Assembly (NCBI GenBank): GCA_003519375.1
Contig: DOWV01000331.1
Location: 1-7,670, forward strand
Direction of reading: 5' to 3'
DNA length: 7,670 bases
Source: Bacteroidota bacterium
Lineage (GTDB): Bacteria; Bacteroidota; Ignavibacteria; UBA10030
The notes under the pieces: model-generated
What the model was told of the DNA's origin: nothing
Databases searched by the model: none
The model's input: the letters and a program-made list of their open reading frames with translations, nothing else
In this document: one piece after another, positions 1 to 6,943 of the stretch
How the letters are laid out: each line of letters begins with the position of its first letter
How positions within the stretch are numbered: position 1 is the first letter of the stretch
Translations under genes and position numbers: made by a program

Positions 1-1478
1 CAACAGTCGTGCTCACAGTCAACCTTCCCCGGCAGAAGTTTGAAAAGAAAGGAGTGGAGGCGAGCCGGCAAGAAACAAGGAAGTACTGGAGTGAGCGAAG
101 CTGTTTTGAGACGGACAATGTGAACCTCAACCATTTGTTCAACGCTTCGGTTTCGGGTCTGCGCGCTGCGGTGGCGAAATCGGGAAAAATGGATGCCAGC
201 ATCTGGCAGTACAACTTCGAATGGGTGCGCGACCAGAGCATGGTCGTCCTCGGAAGCATTCTCTCCGGCCATATTGATGTTGCCGATGTCTCCCTGCGGC
301 GAATTCTCGATCGATCCATCGATGAAGAAGGCCGCGCGAGAGATGCGAGCCGTCAACGCCCCGCAGAAACAGCGGAGCTCGATCAGAATGGACAGCTGCT
401 GTATGCGCTTTGGACATATTGGATCTGGACCGGTGACGATTCCATCATCAGGAAGTACTGGAAAAAAATCAAAGCGGTGGCCGGTTACGTCCTGAGGCCG
501 GAGTTCCTTGATCCGTCGACCGGCCTGGTGAAGAACTCCCGCGAATTCTGGGAACGCGATCCTGCCTTTGGTGTCAGAGAGGGGTACGAGAACACGTACC
601 AGGTTTGGAACATCGTCGGGCTGGAAGCAGCCGCCGATCTTGCACGTCACATGAAAGACACTGCTTCCGGACGGAAATGGCAGGCGGCATCAGCGAAGAT
701 GAAGAACTCATTCTTCAGCCACCCGACATTCTCGTTTATCGATGAAGGTGTGTTCATCAAACGCAGGCTGCTAAGCGGCGCGGTGCAAAGGACGTTTGAG
801 CCGCCAAACCGAAAGGCGATGCCGCCGGGAGTTCCCCTCAACGTCGAGAAAGTATCGTACTGCGACCCGGACAGCGCGAATGTGTATCCTCTTGTCCTCG
901 GCCTGATCGATCCCAAGAGTCCGGTATCCCTCAAGACGCTCGAATCCATGGAGCAGTTATGGAATCAGCGCTGGACGACGGGCGGGTATGCCCGGTACAA
1001 CATAACGTCCGAGCCCGATTCACCGGGAGCGTGGCCTTTTCCCACCATGCTGATTCTTCGGGCGTACTTCGAAGCAGGCAACGATGAGAAAGTCTGGCGC
1101 GGACTCAATTGGATGTCGAGCGCTCAAGGAGGGAACGCCGGATCGTGGTTCGAGTGTTATGCCGATCGCCCCGTGCCGCCGCTGCCGCCCCTGGGTATCG
1201 TGCCGTGGACATGGGCGGAGATTGTGATGTTCTTTGTTCATCATCTCGTCGGTGTGCGGCCCTCGAAGAACGAACTGACGATTCGACCGAGGCTGCTGAC
1301 CTCCATGAAGAGTGTCAAAACATCACTTACGCTTCGCGGCCAGAAGATTGAGGTCGCGCTTACCCGCACCGGGAAAGAACCAGGTGCAAAGGTTGATGGA
1401 AAACCGGTACCTCTGGTCCATGGAGAACTGAGGCTGCCGCTTCCGCGAAGGGCGCTGAAGATTGAGATCGACGTATGA
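1..1478 (+). CDS. Six-hairpin (alpha/alpha)6 glycoside hydrolase-like protein, 5'-truncated by the window edge
   Basis: The reading frame is open from base 3 and ends at TGA 1476-1478. A GTG at 9 could serve as a start, but the first visible residues (VVLTVNLP) look like the last strand of a beta-sandwich. They are followed by a helical linker (about 20-30, ending RKYW), the usual junction before an (alpha/alpha)6 catalytic barrel, so the true start is probably upstream. Counting from the GTG, visible landmarks are W-V-R-D at 72-75, E-L-D-Q-N-G at 123-128, the acidic E194 in YENTYQVWN, and a closing hairpin near LGIVPWTWAE. The C-terminal tail (NELTIRPRLL and after) resembles the small beta domain ending many such enzymes. 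This architecture is known from GH15, GH63, GH65, GH78 and GDE-type glycosidases. I cannot assign the exact family or substrate, and the catalytic acids are inferred from position only. It is the first visible gene of the operon. Whether it has a signal peptide cannot be seen. Confidence 0.72.
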   Translation, partial: TVVLTVNLPRQKFEKKGVEASRQETRKYWSERSCFETDNVNLNHLFNASVSGLRAAVAKSGKMDASIWQYNFEWVRDQSMVVLGSILSGHIDVADVSLRRILDRSIDEEGRARDASRQRPAETAELDQNGQLLYALWTYWIWTGDDSIIRKYWKKIKAVAGYVLRPEFLDPSTGLVKNSREFWERDPAFGVREGYENTYQVWNIVGLEAAADLARHMKDTASGRKWQAASAKMKNSFFSHPTFSFIDEGVFIKRRLLSGAVQRTFEPPNRKAMPPGVPLNVEKVSYCDPDSANVYPLVLGLIDPKSPVSLKTLESMEQLWNQRWTTGGYARYNITSEPDSPGAWPFPTMLILRAYFEAGNDEKVWRGLNWMSSAQGGNAGSWFECYADRPVPPLPPLGIVPWTWAEIVMFFVHHLVGVRPSKNELTIRPRLLTSMKSVKTSLTLRGQKIEVALTRTGKEPGAKVDGKPVPLVHGELRLPLPRRALKIEIDV

Positions 1479-1535
1479 TCGTCAGTGGTGAACAGCGAAT
1501 GGTCAATTGTCATACCATAGTAGGCACAGATCGCG

Positions 1536-2606
1536 ATGGCACATCTCTTTGGTCGTACGGTCACCCGGCAAGAGCTTGAAAAGCACGTTGGTCACCTTTC
1601 GCAGGTAGCAGGCGTGCGGATGATGGAGCTGCAGGACGGGGCCGAAAAAGGCGTCCGGGTTGCAGATGTGCGGAGCGGATCAGGTCTGAGGTTTCAGCTC
1701 TCGCTTGACCGGGGAATGGACATTTCAGCCGCAGAATACAAAGGTATGTCGCTTGCCTGGCGCTCGCCGGCGGGCGATGTCCATCCGAGCTATTACGATC
1801 CGAAGGGGATGGGATGGCTGAGAAGCTTTCCCGGCGGACTCATGACCGGATGCGGGATGACACATGCAGGTGCTCCGTGTGCGGATCAGGGTGAAGAGCT
1901 GGGTATCCATGGGAGACTGTCGAACACACCGGCAACGAATGTGAGTTTGTCCACAGAATGGGTCGGCGATTCGTGTCGTTTCGCAGTCAGCGGCGACATC
2001 CGGGAAAGCGCTCTTTTCAGAGACAATCTTCATCTTCAACGAACCATCGAAGTGGAATTGGGTGGCTCCACGATTACGTTTCGTGATACCGTTTTCAATG
2101 AGGGAGTGAAAACATCCCCGCTGATGATGTTGTACCACATTAATATCGGTTGGCCGATGATCGATGAAGGCGTGAAGCTGCTGTTGAACGCAAAATCATC
2201 CACGCCGAGAGATGCAGAAGCCGCAAAAGGATTTCAGGAAGCGCGGGTTCTTTCCGGGCCGGTTGCCGGGTACAGGGAACAGGTGTTCTACCACGATCTT
2301 ATCGCGGATGAAAAGGGATTTGCGACCGCACTCCTTGTGAACAACAGAATTCAGCTTGGACTCTTTGTTCAGTATCGGAAAAAAGACCTGGACCGATTCG
2401 TCCAATGGAAAATGGTCGGTGAGAAAGAGTATGTTCTCGGTCTTGAACCGGCAAACTGCCAGGTTGGCGGAAGGGCGAAGGAGCGCGAGCTTGGAACCCT
2501 CCAGCACCTGGAACCCGGTGGGCGTCGGGAATTCCTCGTTCATATCGGAATACTCGACGGTGCAGAGGCCCTCGAGCAATTCATTCAAGTGAAGAAACTG
2601 CAATGA
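1536..2606 (+). CDS. DUF4432 family aldose 1-epimerase-like protein
   Basis: A 356-residue protein with the hallmarks of the DUF4432 branch of the galactose-mutarotase-like beta-sandwich superfamily. The N-terminus MAHLFGR...LSQVAGVR is typical of the family and supports the ATG at 1536, although no strong ribosome binding site precedes it. Further landmarks are the DRGMDI segment (58-63), WRSPAG (75-80), TGCGMTHAGAP (104-114), HGR (125-127), YHINIGWP (200-207) and GLEPANC (302-308). By analogy with mutarotases, H201 and E304 are plausible acid/base residues; this is inference. Such proteins bind free sugars and are expected to interconvert anomers or epimerise an aldose or derivative in the cytoplasm. 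No signal peptide is visible. Its stop overlaps the start of the next gene (ATGA), which indicates translational coupling with the oxidoreductase and a shared sugar pathway. Family assignment is confident; the substrate is unknown. Confidence 0.88.
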   Translation: MAHLFGRTVTRQELEKHVGHLSQVAGVRMMELQDGAEKGVRVADVRSGSGLRFQLSLDRGMDISAAEYKGMSLAWRSPAGDVHPSYYDPKGMGWLRSFPGGLMTGCGMTHAGAPCADQGEELGIHGRLSNTPATNVSLSTEWVGDSCRFAVSGDIRESALFRDNLHLQRTIEVELGGSTITFRDTVFNEGVKTSPLMMLYHINIGWPMIDEGVKLLLNAKSSTPRDAEAAKGFQEARVLSGPVAGYREQVFYHDLIADEKGFATALLVNNRIQLGLFVQYRKKDLDRFVQWKMVGEKEYVLGLEPANCQVGGRAKERELGTLQHLEPGGRREFLVHIGILDGAEALEQFIQVKKLQ

Positions 2607-3610
2607 TAGAAAAGAAACTTCGGGTCGGACAAGCGGGTATTGCTAACCACGGCCGTACTATTCTTAATGCCATTCGTGACTCAGGCAACCTTCGGCTTGT
2701 TTCATGCTACGACATCAACACTGCCGCCTCGGAACAGGTAGCCAGAGAGTTTTCTGCTTCGATGAAATCGAGTTATGACGATCTTGTGAATGACCCGGGC
2801 ATCGATGCCGTTGCACTGGTAACGCCCAATCATCTTCATGCCGAACAGGTCGAAAAGGCAGTAAAGGCGAAGAAGCACATCTTTGTGGAAAAACCGATCG
2901 GGAATACGGTGAGCGAGGCGCGGGAGATGATCGCGCGGGTCGAGGGAACCGGTCTCGTCTTTATGGTGGGTCACAATACCCGCCGGCGGCTCGTGTTCCG
3001 CCGGGCGAAGGAGTTGCTGAAGCAGCAGAAGATAGGGCAGATTGTCGCAGTTGAGGCAAATCTTTCGAGACCCGCCGGGCTGCAGCTGGGATTGCCTGCC
3101 TGGAAAGCCGACCCAAAAACATGTCCGCTGTTGCCAATGATACAGTTGGGAATTCACTTTGTCGACACGGTAGAGTATCTGATTGGTCCTGTGGCACGTG
3201 TGAGTTGCTTTGCGGCAAACATTGCCATGCCGAATCAAGCGCTTGATTCCACTGCCGCAATTCTGCAGCTGGTTTCTGGCGTGCCCGTTGCGCTGACATC
3301 CTACTACGTATCAGCCGACGCGTATTTTTTGCGCATCTACGGGACGAAGGGGACCATTCATTGCTATCCCCTGAAGCTTCAGCTTGATTTTCTGGAGAAC
3401 GGAAACTTCAAGGAATCAATTCAGGAGGATTACGGTTCTGAAGGAGCGGGCAGCTATATCCTCCAAATGCGCGAGTTTGGCGAGTGCATTCTGCGAGGCC
3501 AAAGGACGGAAACCGGGGGCACTGAAGGTCTAAGGGCGTTGGCTATCATCGAGGCAATGGTAAAATCTGTGGAACATCACACGGTTGTAGAATTGCGCGA
3601 TCTCTTATAA
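2603..3610 (+). CDS. Gfo/Idh/MocA family NAD(P)-dependent oxidoreductase
   Basis: A 335-residue protein of typical family length. The N-terminal Rossmann domain (about 1-120) starts with a dinucleotide-binding loop, RVGQAGIANHG (7-17), with G9, G12 and G17 kept and the usual third glycine replaced by A14. It continues with TPNHLHA (74-80) and the diagnostic EKP (96-98), where K97 is the expected catalytic lysine. The C-terminal alpha/beta domain carries GIHFVD (183-188) with H185 as the probable catalytic histidine. The acidic residue usually four positions before that His is Q181 here. Family members oxidise or reduce a ring hydroxyl or keto group of sugars, inositols or their derivatives in the cytoplasm. 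The start overlaps the stop of the DUF4432 gene by 4 bp, so coupled translation is likely and the two may act on the same sugar. Neither cofactor preference nor substrate can be read from the sequence. Confidence 0.9.
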   Translation: MIEKKLRVGQAGIANHGRTILNAIRDSGNLRLVSCYDINTAASEQVAREFSASMKSSYDDLVNDPGIDAVALVTPNHLHAEQVEKAVKAKKHIFVEKPIGNTVSEAREMIARVEGTGLVFMVGHNTRRRLVFRRAKELLKQQKIGQIVAVEANLSRPAGLQLGLPAWKADPKTCPLLPMIQLGIHFVDTVEYLIGPVARVSCFAANIAMPNQALDSTAAILQLVSGVPVALTSYYVSADAYFLRIYGTKGTIHCYPLKLQLDFLENGNFKESIQEDYGSEGAGSYILQMREFGECILRGQRTETGGTEGLRALAIIEAMVKSVEHHTVVELRDLL

Positions 3611-3612
3611 TC

Positions 3613-3617
3613 AGGAG
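3613..3617 (+). promoter_or_regulatory. Shine-Dalgarno site for the heparinase-like gene
   Basis: AGGAG lies 5 bases before the ATG at 3623, inside the 12-bp gap after the oxidoreductase stop. It is the clearest ribosome binding site in the window and fixes this start, which also places the twin-arginine signal at the very N-terminus. Confidence 0.75.
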
Positions 3618-3622
3618 AACCC

Positions 3623-5647
3623 ATGAAATCTTCCCGACGGAAGTTCCTCAATACCGCAGCCATGACGGCGGCGGGTGTTGCTCTCACACCCTGGGAATCA
3701 CTTGCTGGCAGTGTGCTTGAAACCCGCGCGGCACCGAAACACAAGGGGCTTTTGTTTGATGCATCGGATATACCACGCATCCGGGAGACGATCAAACATC
3801 CTCGTTTTGCCCCGTACTGGAAATCCATAGTTGAAGCGAATCTCGAAGCGGATACGAAATTCCTTCGCACGGAGCTCAGGCTCAACAATCACGTCGTCGA
3901 TTTTATGCGGGCACGGCAGATCCTTGAACGCACATCATTTGTGTATCGCATCACCGGCAACAAGAGTCATCTTGAGGTTGCCCGGTTTGCCATCGACCGG
4001 ATCCTCGAATATAAGAAATGGGACTACTTCCTCGAGGGCGGCACACATGTATTTGGCCTGCAACGGGCGCCTGAAGCGACGATAGCGATGAGCTTCGCAC
4101 GCGAATGGCTGGATGATGTGCTCAGCGCAGAATTGAAGAGCGAGATGGAAAAGCAGATCGCTGAGAAAGGCGCACCGGCATGTTATCGGTCGCTCTATGG
4201 TATGAAGTACCCCGATCGGGTACGCGGCTGGGGATTCGATCCGGAAAGTGATTACGAATACAAAATTGTTGACATGAAGCGCTGGCCCCTGATTCTCAAC
4301 GCAACAAACCTCAAAGTCATTCCGATCTGCGGGCTTGGGATTGCCGGATGCATGTTCTATGATAAACACCCGCAGGCGCCGCAATGGCTTGCGCTCGCAC
4401 TGCAGAGCGCTAAAGCATTTGCACCGATGTTCGGCCCCGACGGCTGCTATGACGAAGGGGTGAGCTATTGGGGATACACAGCTCTTCATCTGGCTATCTT
4501 CATCGAAGTGCTGAACCGCAAGCTTGGTCAGGATGAGCGGGGACTCATCAACTTCCCGGGAACGATCAAATACGGTCTCCAGATGTCCATGGCGACCGCG
4601 GAAAAAAAGGATGACTGTGTGAACTTTGGCGATGCGAGCGTTGTGGGAGATGTCTCTGTTGCCGCATGGGTGGCCAGGAAACACCGCGACGCGACAGCAC
4701 AGTTTGTCGCAACATCCATCGGGGAAGTAAAGACGCACTATGGATTGATTTGGTACGATTCGAATGTGCAGGCAAAGAAGCCCGGGGCGGAACTCTATGA
4801 TGTCCGGTTTAGCAATGATATCGTCGTGTCGCGGACGGGCTGGGGTTCAAACGATTCCGTAGTGGGATTGCGGAGCGGCGGCCCGGCGAATCACGAGCAT
4901 GCCGATCGCAACAGCGTCGTCTTCAAAGCCTATGGTGAGCGGCTTCTTCACGATCCACTGAAAGCAGCATATCCTTATACGCTGCCGCACTGGGTTCTGC
5001 GCCTGACGGAGGCACACACCGCGGTCCTCATTAACGGCAAGGGTCACCAGTATCACGACGGGCATGAGGGGACGAATGCATCCTGGGCAGAGGCAAAAGT
5101 GGTGCACTACGAACCTTCCGCCAAGCATCTTGTTGTGACAAGCGATGCGACCGAGGCGTACCATCTCGTCGATCCGGATGTTCAGCTTGTCCGCCGCACG
5201 GTGGTGTTCCTGAAACCCGACATTCTTCTCCTCTTCGACCGGATCAAACTGGGGGCTGCAAAAGCGAAAGTGCAGCTTCGATACCAGGTGTATAATGCAG
5301 ACGAGAAGGGGGAGTCGGAAATCAAGGGCACCGCCTTCACCATCAAGCGGCCCCTTGCGACACTGCAGGCAAAAACTGCAGCATCGACCCCATTGAGCCT
5401 GAAGTCGGGCTTCCATGCTGTCCCGAAGGACATCGGGATTTATCCCTACGTCGAAGCAGAAGCCGGTGAATCTCTCGATCACTGGATCGTGACCGCGATG
5501 ACGGCGCAGCAGACTGCAGAGGCCCAGGGCTCGGTCGATATTTCCTCGTCCGGGTCGACTGTGACAGTCAAAGTTCAACATAATGGACAGTCGAAGAATG
5601 TGACGATCAATGTCGCGGAAGATCTGCCAACGATAGTCATTTCCTGA
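3623..5647 (+). CDS. Tat-exported heparinase II/III family protein (putative polysaccharide lyase)
   Basis: A 674-residue protein. The N-terminus has a twin-arginine signal, SRRKFL (4-9), then a hydrophobic stretch (about 11-22) and small residues suited to cleavage near 28-37, so export to the periplasm in folded form is expected. Residues about 40-370 are helix-rich and fit the (alpha/alpha)6 toroid of heparinase/alginate-lyase proteins, including the typical DGCYDEGVSYWGY block (273-285). Residues about 390-660 are beta-rich and fit the heparinase II/III C-terminal domain, with the signature NHEHADRNSVV (423-433) followed by ERLLHDP (439-445). Relatives cleave uronate-containing glycans by beta-elimination. 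H424, H426 and the tyrosines 282/285 are candidate active-site residues, by analogy only. The helical-domain segment 226-237 (N-A-T-N-L-K...) differs from the N-N/H-containing segment common in characterised lyases. Activity and substrate (heparin-like, alginate-like or other) are therefore uncertain. It follows the oxidoreductase by 12 bp. Confidence 0.85.
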   Translation: MKSSRRKFLNTAAMTAAGVALTPWESLAGSVLETRAAPKHKGLLFDASDIPRIRETIKHPRFAPYWKSIVEANLEADTKFLRTELRLNNHVVDFMRARQILERTSFVYRITGNKSHLEVARFAIDRILEYKKWDYFLEGGTHVFGLQRAPEATIAMSFAREWLDDVLSAELKSEMEKQIAEKGAPACYRSLYGMKYPDRVRGWGFDPESDYEYKIVDMKRWPLILNATNLKVIPICGLGIAGCMFYDKHPQAPQWLALALQSAKAFAPMFGPDGCYDEGVSYWGYTALHLAIFIEVLNRKLGQDERGLINFPGTIKYGLQMSMATAEKKDDCVNFGDASVVGDVSVAAWVARKHRDATAQFVATSIGEVKTHYGLIWYDSNVQAKKPGAELYDVRFSNDIVVSRTGWGSNDSVVGLRSGGPANHEHADRNSVVFKAYGERLLHDPLKAAYPYTLPHWVLRLTEAHTAVLINGKGHQYHDGHEGTNASWAEAKVVHYEPSAKHLVVTSDATEAYHLVDPDVQLVRRTVVFLKPDILLLFDRIKLGAAKAKVQLRYQVYNADEKGESEIKGTAFTIKRPLATLQAKTAASTPLSLKSGFHAVPKDIGIYPYVEAEAGESLDHWIVTAMTAQQTAEAQGSVDISSSGSTVTVKVQHNGQSKNVTINVAEDLPTIVIS

Positions 5648-5682
5648 TCATCGAGTCGTAATCGGATTTGCCGGCGGGTGCA

Positions 5683-6936
5683 ATGTCTATGAAACCATCT
5701 GATAAACATTTTCAGGATGCCCTGAAGATTATCCCTTGGGGCACACAAACGAATGCGAAGCGGCCCTATGCTCAGTTTGATGGGATCATGCCGAAATTCA
5801 TTGAGCGAGGAAAAGGTTGCCGCATCTGGGACATGGAGGGTAAGGAGTACATCGATTTCAGGCTCGCGCTCGGTCCGGTGACGCTTGGCTACTGCTATGA
5901 CGAGGTGGATGATGCCGTCCGGGCACAGATGGCAAAAGGTGTGCTCTTCAGCATGGCCAGTCCGATTGAGCTCGAGCTTGCGCGGATCCTGCATGAGACA
6001 ATTCCCAACGCGGAGATGGTCCGTTTCATGAAAACGGGTGAAGACGCGAACCTGAGCAATGTGCGCATCGCCCGAGCTCACACGCAGCGGGAAATGATCC
6101 TTACGAGCGGCTATCACGGCTATCCCGACTGGTTCGCGGTCGATGCCAGTCCCGCCAACGGGGTTCCCGTTATTCTCAAAGACTACGTGAAGATCATTCC
6201 GTGGGGAGATTGCGAGGAGGCTGAGCGATTGATCCGGAAGTATAACGAGAGGATCGCTTGCGTTGTCTCGATACCGTATGATATGAATGAGGATATCAGC
6301 GGGACGTACATCAAACGCCTTCGTGCGTTGACACAGGAGCATGGAATTCTTCTTGTGCTCGATGAAGTCTGGACGGGATTCAGACTGGCGCTGGGCGGAG
6401 GTCAGGAGCTTTTTGGAGTTCAGGCGGATCTCGTGAGTTACGCGAAAGCCATGGCGAATGGCTTCCCGATCTCCGCCTACGTCGGGAAACAGAAATATAT
6501 GGAAACACTCAACACGTTTCGCATGACGACGACGTACGCCGGCGAGACCCTCTCGATGGCCGCGGCAATTGCCACTCTCAAAATCATGAAGCGCGAACGC
6601 GTCCATGAGCATCTCAACGCGATGGGCAGGAGGCTCATGGAGGGATTCAACCGAATCGCCTCAGAATTCGGCCTTGAAGCCTATGCCGCCGGACTTCCGG
6701 TTTCCCCCTATTTGAAATTCAACACAAAAGACAAAGCGTATAACGAACGACTGGAATATCTCTGGTTCCGGGAGCTATTCCGCGAAGGGGTGTTTATCAT
6801 TCTTCGCTGGTTCATCTGTTATTCGCACAAAGAAGCTGATATTGACGAAGCAATTGAAAAAGCGCGCAAGGCATTGAGGCGCGCGCTCGATGCAGAGCCG
6901 AACGAACGGGAAACAATCAAACCATTTTATTGGTAG
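5683..6936 (+). CDS. Class III PLP-dependent aminotransferase, glutamate-1-semialdehyde aminomutase-like
   Basis: A 417-residue cytoplasmic fold-type I PLP enzyme. Numbered from ATG 5683, it shows the N-terminal block WDMEGKEYIDF (49-59), the cofactor-contact segment SGYHG (142-146), the pyridine-nitrogen aspartate D227 in LDEVWTGFR, and the Schiff-base lysine K255 in YAKAMANGFP. TYAGETLSMAA follows near residue 285. Length and order match glutamate-1-semialdehyde aminomutases and related aminotransferases. However, the substrate loop is TGEDANLSN where HemL has a GTEA-type loop, and the lysine context differs from the usual GKIIGGGLP. A role in transaminating a sugar- or aldehyde-derived intermediate of this operon is therefore likelier than haem synthesis (inference). 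Starts are ambiguous: an in-frame TTG at 5668, and ATGs at 5683 and 5689. A weak GGTG at 5677-5680 is spaced better for 5689. The gap to the lyase gene is about 35 bp, and to the next gene 7 bp. Confidence 0.85.
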   Translation: MSMKPSDKHFQDALKIIPWGTQTNAKRPYAQFDGIMPKFIERGKGCRIWDMEGKEYIDFRLALGPVTLGYCYDEVDDAVRAQMAKGVLFSMASPIELELARILHETIPNAEMVRFMKTGEDANLSNVRIARAHTQREMILTSGYHGYPDWFAVDASPANGVPVILKDYVKIIPWGDCEEAERLIRKYNERIACVVSIPYDMNEDISGTYIKRLRALTQEHGILLVLDEVWTGFRLALGGGQELFGVQADLVSYAKAMANGFPISAYVGKQKYMETLNTFRMTTTYAGETLSMAAAIATLKIMKRERVHEHLNAMGRRLMEGFNRIASEFGLEAYAAGLPVSPYLKFNTKDKAYNERLEYLWFRELFREGVFIILRWFICYSHKEADIDEAIEKARKALRRALDAEPNERETIKPFYW

Positions 6937-6943
6937 GCATTCT

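Noticed and set aside
9..11. GTG as the true start of the first gene
   Set aside because: The frame continues upstream to the window edge, no ribosome site can be judged, and the first residues look like the end of an upstream beta domain.
1499..1518. Imperfect inverted repeat (ATGGT / ACCAT) in the 57-bp gap before the DUF4432 gene
   Set aside because: A five-base stem with a ten-base loop and no T-run is too weak to call a terminator or an operator.
3935..4738. Minus-strand open frame of 267 codons opposite the heparinase-like gene
   Set aside because: It shows no domain pattern and is Cys/His/Arg-rich, while the opposite strand encodes a coherent conserved protein.
5668..5682. TTG at 5668 as the start of the aminotransferase
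   Set aside because: It adds only five residues, has no ribosome binding site, and is followed by in-frame ATG codons at 5683 and 5689. The ATG start is preferred.
5575..6612. Long minus-strand open frame of 345 codons opposite the aminotransferase
   Set aside because: Its translation is rich in His and Arg with no recognisable motif. It lies opposite a clearly conserved plus-strand enzyme, so it is a shadow of GC-rich codon usage.
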